Positions 33,906-46,181 of a DNA stretch of 64,000 bases are shown here, piece by piece. Both the position numbers and the translations under genes were made by a program. The notes below the pieces were generated by a model. That model did not search any database, was not told where the DNA came from, and was given only the letters and a program-made list of their open reading frames with translations. Each line of letters starts with the position of its first letter. The first letter of the stretch is position 1. This DNA is from Halicephalobus mephisto. Lineage: Eukaryota > Nematoda > Chromadorea > Rhabditida > Panagrolaimidae. The DNA lies in contig SWDT01000003.1 in the NCBI GenBank assembly GCA_009193035.1, forward strand, positions 248,001-312,000, read 5' to 3'.

Positions 33906-34410
33906 TCTCTTTTATGATTTTAAAAAAACTCGAAAATTACCAATTACCTTCTGAATGATCCTGAAGCCTTTATAATGCCCCGTAATCCCTTAAAACCGTA
34001 AAGAAGGAAATCCTCGAGAACCGTATTGTGGATTGAAACAAGGTGAATTTTGCTTTTTATATTTCTTTATTCACGGACCAGTTTGCAAAAAACAAACAAA
34101 AAAACGTGTCTTTTTGTTTGATCTCGAGCTTCCGGAACAAGTTTAAGGACTTGGCAAGTTTGCTTGACCCGAGAAATAACCAGTTGCCCTGAGGCAAAGT
34201 ACCCCGATATTTGGGTATTTCCCAAACTGGAATCTGAAATGGATCCATTTGAAAAAATACAAAATTGAACGAAAAATACAAAATTAAACGAAAAAATCCA
34301 TTCTTTGGTTGAGTGACCTTTGTCCGGTCCGAACTGAGCAAACAAGTCCAAAACAGGACCTTCCTTCTGGAAACCATATAAAATCTCGAATTTTTTTAAA
34401 AATTTCAAAA

Positions 34411-35118
34411 ATGAATTTTAAATTTTTTATTTTTATTTTTTTCGTTAATTCTTGTCATGGATTTTGTCCTGCTTGTGAAAGAAACAACCAATTCAACAAC
34501 TTGATGAACAACCTGAAGCCTCAGGCTGTGAATTCCAATAATTACGGTAATTGGCAAAATTCCAACAATTTTGGAAATTTATGGAATTCTGGACCATCTG
34601 TTCAAAATCAATGGCCTCAATCAACTTTTCCATCAACGACTTCATCGAGTAGTCCATCGACGACTTCATCAAGCAGTCCATCAACGACTTCATCAAGTAG
34701 TCCATCGACGAATTCTTTCTATAATAACTTCCAACCGGGGTTCCAGAATAACAATTTTCAGAATTTACCATTCAGAATCATCACTGCCGGAGGCTACGGC
34801 TGCTGCATGAACGCCTTCGGACCTTGCTGCAACGACTCCCCGGCCCAGTTCGTCCTCCCAACGTTCGCCCACAGTCCCGCCAATTTTGGGTCTTTCCACG
34901 AATCTCGTTCGACATCTTCAAGTTCGAATTTTCAAAATCAACAAAATTGGCCTCCGATTCAGACAATTCAAAACAACATACCTTTTTCGGAATCTCATCA
35001 AAAAACTCCAGAAACCACTTTCACATCAGCAACGATCGACCTCTATCCTCAAAGACACTTCATGCCTCAAGAATCCCAAAATTTCAAAAATCCCTACGGC
35101 GGATTTTTTTCTTTTTAA
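34411..35118 (+). CDS. Small secreted Asn/Gln/Ser-rich protein
   Basis: A single-exon frame of 235 residues. A signal peptide (MNFKFFIFIFFVNSCHG) is followed by FCPACERNN. Then come Asn/Gln-rich text (NNYGNWQNSNNFGNLWNSG), three SPSTTSSS-type repeats encoded by an 18-bp-class minisatellite, and a central cysteine patch (GGYGCCMNAFGPCCND). The rest is low-complexity Ser/Asn/Phe/Gln. No known domain. Composition suggests an extracellular, possibly matrix or cuticle-associated disordered protein. The start is chosen for its signal peptide. It lies alone between satellite blocks and inverted repeat clusters, and could be young or fast-evolving. Confidence 0.7.
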   Translation: MNFKFFIFIFFVNSCHGFCPACERNNQFNNLMNNLKPQAVNSNNYGNWQNSNNFGNLWNSGPSVQNQWPQSTFPSTTSSSSPSTTSSSSPSTTSSSSPSTNSFYNNFQPGFQNNNFQNLPFRIITAGGYGCCMNAFGPCCNDSPAQFVLPTFAHSPANFGSFHESRSTSSSSNFQNQQNWPPIQTIQNNIPFSESHQKTPETTFTSATIDLYPQRHFMPQESQNFKNPYGGFFSF

Positions 35119-35189
35119 TTTTAATAATCCAAATTTTTATTTAAATAAATATTTTTTAAAATTAAAAATTTCCTGCAATAAATTTTACC

Positions 35190-35720
35190 GAAATCTCAAT
35201 TTTCGTTTTGGGACGCAATTAGTGGTTTTTTTTAAAGTATAATAATTAAATTAAAAATTTCAATTTTCGCTTTGGGACAGAATTGGCGGTTTTTTTCTTT
35301 TTTAAAAAAATATAAATTTCAGTTATTACTTTTAGCAAATTTAAAATCCAAACTTTCGCTCTAGGACAGAATTGGCGGTTTTTTTCTTTTTTTAAAAATT
35401 ATAATTAAATTAAAAATTTCAATTTTCGCTCTAGGACAGAATTGGCGGTTTTTTTAAAAGTATAATAATTAAATTAAAAATTCAAATTTTCGCTCTAAGA
35501 CACAATTGGTGATTTTTTTCTTTTTTAAAAAAATATAATTAAATTAAAAATTTCAATTTTCGCTCTAGGACAGAATTGGCGGTTTTTTTTCTTTTTTTAA
35601 AAGTATAATAATTAAATTAAAAATTCAAATTTTCGCTCTAAGACACAATTGGTGATTTTTTTCTTTTTTAAAAAAATATAAATTTTCGCTCTAGGACACA
35701 ATTGCCGAATTTTTAAAAAC
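35190..35720. repeat. 75-85 bp tandem repeat
   Basis: Seven to eight copies of AAAAATTTCAATTTTCGCTC, TAGGACAGAATTGGCGGTTT and TTTTCTTTTTTTAAA. It sits immediately 3' of the secreted Asn/Gln-rich gene. Confidence 0.85.
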
Positions 35721-36114
35721 AAATTATCCTTTTTATTTAAATTAATAATAAAAATTTAAAACTTTATATCCGGATTCAATTTTCTGGTTTTTGATTTTTT
35801 AAAAATTTTTCTCCGATTTTACCTAAATTGGAATTCAGAATTTGATACCCGATTTCTTTGTTCCACAAGACTCGCGGTTTTTTATTTTTCGAAAACATTC
35901 TTTTCTGAAATAATATTTTTTAAAAATAGTCAAAAAAGTAAAAATTTTAAAAAATAAAAAAAGTAAAAAATTTAAAAATTTTTTTTAATTTTAAAAAGTT
36001 GAAAATATTGATTTTTTATTTTTAAAAAAGTTAAGTTTTAAATTTAACTATTAATTTAAGAAAAATTAAGCTGTTTTGAAATTTATAAAACAGTTGAGGT
36101 TAAAATCAAAGTTA

Positions 36115-36620
36115 AATTTTTGCACAAAAATCAGATAACCCGAGCTGCCATAATATTGCGAGCAACCTGCAGGTTTCATTTCGATTTCGAAATTTTCATT
36201 AAAGTTAAAAATACAAATCTCATCAATATTCCGCAATATTGTGAGCAATCTGCAGATTTAATTTTCACGAAAATTCTAAAATTAAAATTAAATCCGCAGG
36301 TTGCTTGCAATATTCTAGAAAGTAGTTCGACATTAAAATCAAAGTTAAAAATATAAATCTGACCGATTTTCCACAATATTGCGGGCAACATGCAAATTCA
36401 ATTTTACTTCAATATCGAACTACTTGGCACAATATTGCAAGCAACCTGCAGGTTTCATTTTAATTTCGAAATTTTCATAAAAGTTAAAAATACAAATCTT
36501 ATCAATATTCCACAATGTTGCAAGCAACATGCAAATTTAATTTTAATTTCGAAATCTATATAAAATCAACCAAGCTGCCACAATATTGCAAGCAAACTGC
36601 AAATTTAATTTATATTTTAA
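36115..36620. repeat. Dispersed CTGCAGGTTGC repeat, right cluster
   Basis: Five or more copies of the GCAACCTGCAGGTTTCATTT / TTCCACAATATTGCAAGCAA units seen at 32935-33260, in mixed but mainly reverse orientation. CTGCAG and GCAATATTGC give local palindromes. Together the two clusters flank about 2.9 kb that includes one secreted-protein gene. Confidence 0.75.
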
Positions 36621-36966
36621 TTTCTTTATAAACTTCAACATTGTACCATTTCCATTACAAAAATTTTCTTTTTCTAAAAAAATTTAGTTCACGATTCTTT
36701 TTTCTGCTAACTTCCCTTTTAAGATTTCTCAAATCCCAATTTACTCAAATCGAGAAACTTATCCCAAAAAACGATCTCTGTCAAAAAAAACCTATTATCC
36801 AAAAAACCGCAAAAATAACAAAACCTCAATTTCCATACACACCCAAAGGACCAGTTTTCTTTCCCCTCAATCAGTCCCCAGTTACCCAACATAATCATCA
36901 AAATTTCGCAAGAAAAAATAAAATTTTAATATTCAACAAAAACTCAACAATTATTCCAACAAAATC

Positions 36967-39900
36967 TTAATCTTCCTCATCTTCTCCTGTAATATCCTTC
37001 TTCAATTTGTTGGTATATTCAACAGCTTTTTTGTTAACTTCTTTAACATGTTCTTCATCACCTCTAAGATTCTCAAAATCCTGCCATTTTTGAAACAAAT
37101 TCTTCGTTGTATGAAGTCCCAAATTAGCATCAATAGCACGTTCAAAAATTTCCCTCGTATCCTCAACAGATTGAAATTTCATAGCTTTATCAATATAAAC
37201 ATTCCATATATCACCACGTTTCGGTGCTGCAGCAATCGCTTTTTCAAACATTGTTTTACCTCTTTCACTATCACCATGCAAGTATTCCAAATTAGCAAAT
37301 CTAGACAATACTTCCAAATCTAAAACATCCATTATAAAACTAATTTTTTCGACAAAAACTTACGGTATTTCTTAGGCAAAGAATTCATTGCCTTCTTCAT
37401 CAATTCTCTACCATCATCTTGTCTATTAGCATTATATAGAAAATTGCCATAAAGAACATAAACTTCTCTATGATATTGACCAAATTTCTTCACCATAACT
37501 TGGAACAATTTATCCAATTCTTCATTCTTATTTGTATTACCATAAATACTTGCCAATCTTTTATAAACTTCCAATTGATCATGAGCACCTGTAGCTCTTT
37601 GAAAAACTTTCTTTAATGAATTTTCATCACCAGACGTAACTTCCAAACTCAAATACGCCGTATAAACATTAAGTCTTTCTTGTTCTTCTCTCGATTCAAT
37701 TGTATTCAAAGCATTTTCTGCTATTTTTCTTGCTTCATCAATATTTCCATTTTGAGCTTGATATGCCATATATGATATCCATGCTTCTGCTGAATTAGGA
37801 TTACTAATAACTAATCTATCATAATCCGCATCATTAAATAAATCATTCGATTTTTCAATTCCAGCAAGAATTTTTTCTTTATGCAAAATTCTATCATCTT
37901 CATTTTTCTCTTCTGTAATTTCTTCTGCTGCTTGTTCTGATTCTGATTTTTTTCTTGCTCGTTTTTCTTTTTGTTCATATTTTTTCGCTTCTTTTTCATT
38001 TTTTTTAATTTCTTTAACTTTATTAAAAATCATAGCTTCTGCAGCCCATAAATTTCTTCCTGTTTTTAATAAACTTAGAGCATTTTCCAATGAATCATGC
38101 ATTACATCCTCTGCTCCAATTGCTTCCATTTCTTCATCTTCTGATTCTTCATCAACTTCTGAAACATCTTCATCCTCAGATACTTCTTGCTCAATATTTT
38201 CCACAAATTTCCCGGTAATTTCTGGTTTCAAAGCCGTAATAATTACCGTAACCATATCATCAATTTCAATATTCGAACATCCATTAACAATTATTTTGTT
38301 TTCTGGATAACATTCAACAATTGCTTGATTTTTTCCATCTACCGCAGTTACGTAACCATTCAATTTCTGTCCTTTCTTAATTGATTCTGACGTCATATTC
38401 GTTTTCAAATTATTAGCAACAATCCAACGATCTCCATTTTTCGCCACTAATTTAACATGAATCAAATTATTCTTTTTCAAAACTTTCTTTAATCTTTTCG
38501 CAATTAATACTTCATTCGTAACTCCAGAAACCGGAAGAATCCCTTTCTTACCATCAGGAAAACCAACTTCAAAACTCAATGGCGAATCCGAACATGACAA
38601 TACTCTAGCTACCGTAGATTCACCAATTTTGTTAGGTTCTTTTTTGTTTGATAAACTTAGGTAAATAATACTTCTCGAGACAAATGAAACAGTTCCATTA
38701 AACGCTATTCCTTTTCCTTTAAAAACTGGTTTTGCTCTTTGAATACCATATTCATCAGGAGATTTAACAACAGTCTAAAACAATATTCAACTATATATTA
38801 ATTTCAAAAAAACTCACATATCCAGCAGTTTCTGGCAAAACATATGCTTTATAACGAGGATTAATTTCAACTTTTTGCATTAAATTCTCATCAGATGTTT
38901 CAACAAAAAATCCAGTTACTTCATCTCCAACTTTGTAGTCATTTTTATATTTAAATATTGATTGTTTTTGTTTTACTTCTTTCAATTTATTTGGTTGAAC
39001 ACTAACTTCATAAAAACGTGTCAAATTCCGTTCTTTCAGTAATCTTTCTTTAATATTTCTTTCCAATTTTCTAGCTGGAGTCACATCAATAACACGAACA
39101 TTGAATTTCTTTCCTTTGTTTTTCTTCAAAAAATCAGCAATACCATTTTTTCCTGAAATTCCAAGTTCAGCTGCATGAAGACGTCCAATATTTTCATTAG
39201 GTAATTCTATTAATAAACTTGTATTTTCAGAAGTTCCTCCAAATTGCCATGGACCAATAATTTTAGCAGGATAAATATGAAGATTTCTCACAGGTTTAAC
39301 AGGTTTTTTTAATAGTTGTTTTTCTTTTTGCACTTTCTTCGATACATTACTATCATCAACAACTAATCCAATTTTCTGTTCATCAGCATTCACTCTACTT
39401 ACTTTAACACTTACTGGCATACCAACTCTGAAATAAACATAAAACAAAACAAAAAAAATCAAATTCTTACTTTAATCCATTGACAAGATTTGCTTGATTA
39501 TTAGGCAAAAATCCAGCAACTTTATTAAAAAAAGCAATAACAGCTCCATGAACTCCTATATGAGTACACATTCCAGTCGTCATTGATCCAACCAAATCCG
39601 AATCATAACCAACTACAATAGTGTCTGTAGAATCCACTAGAGCAGGTTTAGATGTCAAATAATAGTGATTTTTCAGATCATCCTTATAAAGAATTCGACA
39701 TTTAATTTTCTGTCCAACTTTAAAAGCTTTTTTCCAAGATTGAGACGGCAAATCTAGTGTATGATTAGCAAAAATAGTTCCATGTTTCCCGAGTCCAAAT
39801 GAGACACGTAAACCAATATCAACAATAGCGTCAATTTTAACAGTAACAAGTTGGCCTGGTTGATGATCTTCTGCAATACTGTTGGCTTTTAGAATTTCTT

Positions 39901-41463
39901 TTTTATCAGTAACAATGACTTTTCTATCGAGAGGACTGTATTTCAGCACTCGCAGCTTATGAACCGTCCCGATGTCGTATTTCTTCACTAAAAATACCGT
40001 AATGTTAATTATTAAAGAAAAATAAAACTTACAATTATCCGGATTATCCATGTTAGAAACCGGAAGTTTCGCAGTAATAAGGGAAACTTTGTCTTCTGAT
40101 TCTTGAACGACAAAGTACACAGAATGCTTCGGATCCATGGCGTAAACAATTCCTTCAAATATTTGGCCGACAGCATATTCGCTTGGGACTGTTCTTCTTT
40201 CGACTTTGCTGAGAGCCACGATATCGGGATGACCACTGACAACCAGAAGAGGACTGTTCTGGTTGCAGATGAGTACTACTACTCTGAAGGACTTGACAAG
40301 ACGATGAAGATCGGTTCTGATCCTCGGAGGCAACTGTTCTTTTCCAACGAAAGCTTTGAGTCCATTTTTGAAACTCACAATAACGCCGCCTTCAATGAAA
40401 AACGAAGGTTCCGCTTGGAGGACAGTTCCGGGCATCAGATGATTTGTCACCATTTGGCTTTCTTCGAACAAATCCATCTCAGGAAAAGCGGAAAGTTTGA
40501 TATATCGTTTTGCATCTCCGCTTTCACGGACAATCCTAACTAGCATCACTTGTCCGACACGTAAAGTGTTCAACGGCGGTAATGAATCCAACGGAGCAAA
40601 TCCCTTGATTGATCCGTCAATTCCTAAATCAAAGACGGCGCCTTTCTCCTCGATACTCTTGACGGCGGCATTGATGACCAGACCGTTGAATAACGTGCTT
40701 GAATGGACGCAGCCGTTCACTCTGGACGGACAAATGGATCCTTGAATGCGTCTGTTCTTATTATCTTTGGCATTTGAGGCAGTTTCAACTTTAAAAGCAA
40801 GGAGTTGGCCGACAGAAAACAAATCATCTAGTGTATGACCGGTTTTCTTGAACGTTTCGGCATAAACACGACTGACAAACTTCAAAGGAACAACAACATC
40901 GATTCCGTTTACAGTCTTCAGAAGAAGAGAGTCATCAGCAATCTGAAATTATACATGAAACTAGTCTAAAAAGCTGCAAAATTACGTTCACAACGGATCC
41001 AAGACCTCTCACTTCTTCGACGAGCAAATCTGAAGAAATCGGCTTCCGGAAAACTCCTTCAAGTTCTTCATCTTTCTGATTCTTAAATGACTTTTTGTTC
41101 TGAAAAGCAGGATTACTTTTTTGGGAAACAGGATATTAAATAAAATGATTTTTTAGGGAAACAATATATCAAAATGAATTTTTTAAGGAAATAGAATATC
41201 AAAAAAGTAGTATTTTAGGGAAACAATATATTAAAATAAATTTTCCAAGGAAATAGGATATTAAGATAAATTTTGTCCTACAAAGTATTAAAGAAAATGA
41301 TCTTTTTGGGAAAGCAGGATATTAAATAAGATGAATTTTCCGGAAAACTTACAGCAGGTTCATTCCCGGCCTTGGCCTCAGATTTTCTTTTCTTCTGATG
41401 AGACTCAATCGACGTCAAAGCCTTAGGCTTGGCTCCACCACGGGGGAAATCGACTTCTGTCAT
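36967..41463 (-). CDS. RRP5: RRP5/PDCD11 orthologue, rRNA processing factor
   Basis: Seven exons on the minus strand: 41353-41463, 40986-41099, 40033-40942, 39471-39987, 38818-39427, 37364-38774, 36967-37319. Phases agree at every junction, and the product is 1341 residues. The N-terminus is Lys-rich and nucleolar-like (ESHQKKRKSEAK). The bulk consists of S1 RNA-binding repeats (for example VGQVMLVRIVRESGD, PGQLVTVKIDAIVDIGLRVS, KGQKLNGYVTAVDG). An acidic linker (SEDEDVSEVDEESEDEEM) and a Lys/Glu coiled coil follow. The C-terminal HAT/TPR-like repeats include NSAEAWISYMAYQ and RGDIWNVYIDKAMKF. RRP5 is needed for early pre-rRNA cleavages for both ribosomal subunits in the nucleolus. Yeast and human proteins are several hundred residues longer, so some S1 repeats may be missing. 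TTTTTTCAG upstream of the start suggests trans-splicing. Confidence 0.92.
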
Positions 41464-41882
41464 TTATCGATCTGAAAAAATAAAAAATAAAAAAATTTAA
41501 ATACAGAAAATGCAGAAATTAAGAAACTTAAAAAAAGTTCAAAAAACTTCGACTGTGAGGTTTTCAAAAAATGTCAATCAGGACTTTTCGCCAAATTTCT
41601 CCCAACGCCAGCGAGTTTGAATTTTTAAAAAAATAGAACTTTCCAGAATCCATTAAAAATTTCGAAACAATTTAAAATTAAAATTCTAAAGATTTTAGGA
41701 GTATCGAGAATAGTTTGTAATTATATTTTTTCGGATTTTATAAGGTTGTTGGAATGTTTTAAATTTAACGGAAGAATCTGAAGTACCTAAAAATCTCCTA
41801 AAATTAGATGAAATATTTCGAAATTGTTAAAATTTAAAAAATACTGAAGTTTTGGAAATTCACGTCAAGAGTAGTTCGTGAT

Positions 41883-42059
41883 TGTTGGGGCTTGACGAGA
41901 CGCATGCAGGTGGCGCTCCCTGATTGGGTGGTCTTAGCACGACTACCGTAACCCTACGAGACTTGCATCGTTGTGTTGTTGTTTAGTAATATTTTTAATA
42001 AAAGATTGTGATTTGTCGTTCTATAAAAACTCAAGTATCTCTTTCTATTCGTCACAACA
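41883..42059. mobile_element. Candidate solo LTR
   Basis: A 177-bp block of higher complexity interrupts an otherwise repeated AT-rich context. It begins TGTTGGGGCTTGACGAG and ends TTCGTCACAACA, i.e. TG...CA termini with inverted TGTTG/CAACA ends. Inside are AATAAAAG (possible polyadenylation signal) and CTATAAAAACTC (TATA-like). The flanking unit GAGTAGTT...TTTTTTTCGAAATTTC is found uninterrupted just downstream (42180-42240), consistent with insertion. A clear 4-6 bp target duplication is not visible, so it may be old. Confidence 0.5.
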
Positions 42060-42089
42060 ATTATATTTTTTTCGAAATTTCATAAAATT

Positions 42090-42400
42090 GTTGAAATTTT
42101 TAAAATTTAATAAAAGAATCGGAAGTACCTAAAAATCTAGAACTCAATGAATTTTAAAAAATTTTAGAAATTCATGTCGAAAGTAGTTTTTAGTAATATT
42201 TTTCGAAATTTCATAAAGTTGTTGAGATTTTTAAAATATAATGAAGGAATCTGAAGTACCTAAAAATCTAGAATTCAATGAAGAACTTTGAAATTATTAA
42301 AATTTTAAAAATTTTAGGAATTCATGTCGAAAGTAGTTTTTAGTAATTTTTTTCGAAATTTCATAAATCCATTAAAGTCTTCAAAACCTAATAAAAAATC
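42090..42400. repeat. Roughly 140-bp tandem repeat around the LTR
   Basis: Two clear copies and parts of others: GAATCTGAAGTACCTAAAAA, TTCATGTCGAAAGTAGTTTT, TTCGAAATTTCATAAA. Related sequence at 41690-41880 is interrupted by the putative LTR. Confidence 0.6.
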
Positions 42401-42660
42401 TAAATTATTTAAAAATATCCAAAAAATTCCCTGAAATTCAATAAAAACTTAAAAAATCATCTAAAATAAAAAATTTTATTTCTTTTTTTTTAATTTTACT
42501 TTTTTCTTTAAATTTAGAAATTTTAATTTTTTTTAATTTAGGAGTTTTATTTTTTTTCTTATATATTCACATTGGGTCCTGTCGCGAATTTATTAAATGT
42601 CAAATAAACTTTGTTTTTAGTCCTGATTACTGTACTTTGAAGACACTTGAACTTTTCAAA

Positions 42661-42768
42661 ATGAAATCACGTGGAATGTTTGATCGACTTTGGATTAAAA
42701 ACGAAAAACTGGCTCGCAAGTTCAGAAGATCTTTATCAAAAAATAAACTAGAATCGGAGGACATTTGA
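42661..42768 (+). CDS. Short basic ORF, 35 residues, doubtful
   Basis: ATG to TGA encoding MKSRGMFDRLWIKNEKLARK and a further RRSLSKNK...SEDI. A TTTTTAG lies 40 bp upstream, and the frame is open back to it, so this could be a 3' exon or a trans-spliced tiny gene. Codon content looks less random than its surroundings. I know no homologue, and length alone gives little support. Confidence 0.25.
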   Translation: MKSRGMFDRLWIKNEKLARKFRRSLSKNKLESEDI

Positions 42769-42839
42769 CTCGTTTTTTTCGATTAACTTTTTTCTTCACC
42801 TCAGTTTACCTTTCGTTATTTAATTATTCCGCGAAATGT

Positions 42840-43800
42840 AAAATCAACTCTCACAGCGAATTTTCGGAAATAATAAAATTCAATTTTTTAAAATGTTAAT
42901 TTTAAAACGAAAATAATTAAATTTATAATTAAGTAATTTTACTTTAAAAAATACTAATCAACTCCCGCAGCGAATTTTCGGAAATAATAAAATTCAATTT
43001 TTTTATTTAAATAATTTTTAAAATGTTAATTTTAAAACGAAAATCATTAAATTCATAATTAAGTAATTTAAAAAATACCAATCAACTCTCACAGCGAATT
43101 TTCAAAAATCATTAAATTCAATTTTTTAATTTAAATAATTTTTAAAATGTTAATTTTAAAACGAAAATAATAAAATTCAATTTTTTAAATTTAACTAGAA
43201 ATTTCGTGCTGAGATCAGTCGAAAAGAAAGTTGAGTTTAATTTTTAAAATATTTTTGATCGAGTGATTTTAAAAATGGATTGTCTGGACTGAAATCAATT
43301 TTCGTCGCAACAGTCCCTGACGATCATAACGAGCTTTGTTTTTTCCAAGTGCGATCGGAAATCAGCACAAAGTACAATTTTAGCAAAAATAGTCCAAATT
43401 AAATTTTACACTAATTTTATAAAAAATTAAAAATTGTTAAAAATCAAAAAACAAATTTCCACCACTACAGTTTCTGAAAACTATCGAATTTTATTTTTTT
43501 AAATTCCGATCGAAAAATTAATTTAAAAAAAATTAAATTTAGAAACTTTTGTAAAATAATTTTAAAAAATTTTTAAACTTAAAAATTCTGAATTCTCATC
43601 GCGAAAGTCCCTGACTACCGTAATAAACTCGATCATTGTCAAGTACCGGTAGAATTCTGCGGAAAGAAAAAAATTCAATTTTATTTTTTAAAAAATACAA
43701 AAAAGAATTCAAAGTTCTGAATTCCCGCCACGAAAGTCCCTGACTACCGTAATAAACTTGATATTTCTACGCAAGACGAAATTCGTTCTAAGGAAAATCC
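42840..43800. repeat. Tandem and dispersed AT-rich repeats
   Basis: 42840-43200 has three copies of a 120-140 bp unit with AATCAACTCTCACAGCGAAT and AATGTTAATTTTAAAACGAA. At 43600-43760 the phrase GAAAGTCCCTGACTACCGTAA recurs with other spacer. No gene seen. Confidence 0.65.
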
Positions 43801-43809
43801 ATAAAACTT

Positions 43810-44150
43810 TATCTTTTGTTTTTCCTATTTTTTAAATTTAATTTAATTAAATTTTTCCTATATTTTTTATTTTAATTTTCCCTATTTTATTTAATTTTTC
43901 TTTAGTTTCCCCTACTTTTTTACTTTAATTTTTCTTATTTTTTTACTTTAATTTTCTCTATTTTCTTAATTTTGCTTTAATTTTGTCTATTTTCTTAATT
44001 TTGTCTATTTTCTTCATTTTGCTTTAATTTTCTTAATTTTCTCTATTTTCTTAATTTTGCTTTAATTTTCTCTATTTTCTTAATTTTTCTACTTTGTCTT
44101 ACTTTAGTTCTCCCTACTTTCCTACTTTAATTTTTCCTATTTTCTCCCAA
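43810..44150. repeat. Pyrimidine-rich tract
   Basis: About 340 bp composed almost entirely of TTTTCTCTATTTTCTTAATT-type units. Strong T/C strand asymmetry, no coding potential on either strand. Confidence 0.8.
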
Positions 44151-44652
44151 ATTGTAAACTCAATCACTATGAAATAAATCTATTATAAAAGATTAATGAT
44201 CAAATCCCGGAAAAAACGATCAAAGTCCGCAAGATTTTCTACATTGTAGTTTGGGGAGCACGAGGAAGTGATGATGATCACGCTGCCTAGAATTGCATCA
44301 TTGCGGTTTGGGGTGTTTTCTGAATGTAAAAGGAGCCCGAAAAATCGTGATCGCAAAGATTTGATGATAATGAGCTCAGTCAACTAATTTCCGTGATTTT
44401 TGAATTAATTTAATTTTGTAATCTAATTTGTAACGATCATGATTAATGATTTAGTTGAATTTTCACAGTAGTTTTTATGTTTCAAAGTTCACTTCAGAAC
44501 AGTACTCAAACCCCAAGGTAGTCCTGCGGAGATTCGTCTCACATGGGGCGCACGTGCGAGTCGAGGATTCCCGCCCCTGTGCGTCCTGCGTCCCCCGTAC
44601 TTTGCTCCGGTTGCGTTCTGTCGATCGCCACTTATCATTTTCGATTTTGCAG

Positions 44653-45893
44653 ATGGCGTCTTCTTCTCGAGATCTCTATCGAGATTCCTCCGATGTCCCC
44701 CTATCTTATTCCTCCACAGCAGAAGATGAAGGTGATCCAGACATCCAATCCGAAGGACGAGTGGTTGATCTTTCAAGTCAATACTGGAGTCAAATTCCGG
44801 ACAACTTATTCCTCGGAATCGGAGCCAGATATTCCCCTGTTCTCGTGACCGAATTGAATTTGTCAAACAATCGATTTTCGACGGTTCCTTCTGTCATTTT
44901 CCAACTTTCCAGTTTACAAGTCCTAGACGTTTCCAACAACTCTCTCGATTCAATTCCCGTCGAAATAGGCAATCTTCGTTCTTTAAAGGCTTTCGCTGCA
45001 AGAAACAATTCCATTTCAACCATCCCGAAAACGTTTATCAATCTTTCTCAAATCCAAGAAATAAACATCGCTGGAAACAACTTCACAGAATTCCCGCCAG
45101 AATTTCTGACTTTTTCATTTTTAAAAACCCTCTACATGGGGGCCAACAGACTAAATTCCCTACCAGCGGTGATTGACAGATTGCAAAGGCAAGTTCACCT
45201 AAAAAACCAGTTTCTATAACTTACCGTAATTTTTTTTTCAGATTAGAAATCTTCTATCTCGGAGGAAATCAACTCACATCCGTTCCCGATACCCTTGGAA
45301 ATTTGTCAAATTTGACTTATCTGGCACTTTGTGACAACAAATTAGAAACTTTACCTACATCTTTTGGAAAATTATCAAAATTAAGAACTTTATCGTTACA
45401 TAACAACCAAATCAAAGTTCTTCCAGTTGAAATTGTTACTTTACAAAATCTGGATAATCTAAGTTTGAGAAATAATCCTTTAGTAACTAGATTCGTCAAC
45501 AATGTCCAATTCAAGCCTCCTAGTTTGAAAGAACTTGCTGCAAGAATCGTCAGAATAAGTTTAGAAGAAGATTCTTACTTATCTAAAGTTCCTCCAATTC
45601 TTGTAAGATATCTCAGATCTGCTACAACATGTGTTAATCCAAAATGTAAAGGAGTCTATTTCGAAGCCAGAGCTGAACACGTAAAATTCGTAAGTTTTTA
45701 AAATTTAAACAAATTTAAAAAATTTTTTTTTCAGACTGATTTCTGTGGAAAATTCAGAATTCCATTGCTACAGTATCTCTGTTCTCCTCATTGTACAACT
45801 TCCGATCCTGCTGTTGCTATAACTTCAGAATCCGAAACCGACGAAGAACCCCAACCATCATCTTCCAGAATGCAGCGTGTCCTTCTTGGATAA
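44653..45893 (+). CDS. LRRC58: LRRC58 orthologue, leucine-rich repeat protein
   Basis: Three exons: 44653-45188, 45242-45689, 45735-45893, for 380 residues, close to human LRRC58. After a Ser-rich N-terminus there are eight to nine typical leucine-rich repeats (for example LVTELNLSNNRFSTVPSVIF, LSSLQVLDVSNNSLDSIPVE). A distinctive C-terminus follows: CVNPKCKGVYF, then FTDFCGKFRIPLLQYLCS and a second cysteine. This pattern is what identifies LRRC58. Recent work describes LRRC58 as a cullin E3 substrate receptor for cysteine dioxygenase; I recall this and have not checked it. Intron 1 uses a GC donor (AG|GCAAGT), required to keep frame. The ATG immediately follows TTTTGCAG, suggesting trans-splicing right at the start codon; the upstream open frame from 44455 is then 5' to the mRNA. 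Confidence 0.9.
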
Positions 45894-46181
45894 TAGATCT
45901 CTCAAAAACGTGTATTAACAGCTTTCAAATTTCAATTATTTCAATTTATAAAATTATATACAAGAATTTTCCATAAAAACTTCTTACCAAAAACTACTAA
46001 CCTTCCCGTATAATATTATCAGATACGTTTGAAGGCTATTTTAAAATTCAAATATAAAAAAGCACAGGGATATAATACTGCGTCAATATATTTTCATCAA
46101 GCAAATTTCCCATATATCAATCTTGTAGACGTCTACAATGACTGCATCTCGGACGTACCTACAATTTTATTCTTATTAAAT

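Noticed and set aside
44455..44652. N-terminal extension of the LRRC58 frame upstream of ATG 44653
   Set aside because: The extension lacks an ATG, and TTTTGCAG ends right at the chosen start codon, as expected for a trans-splice acceptor.
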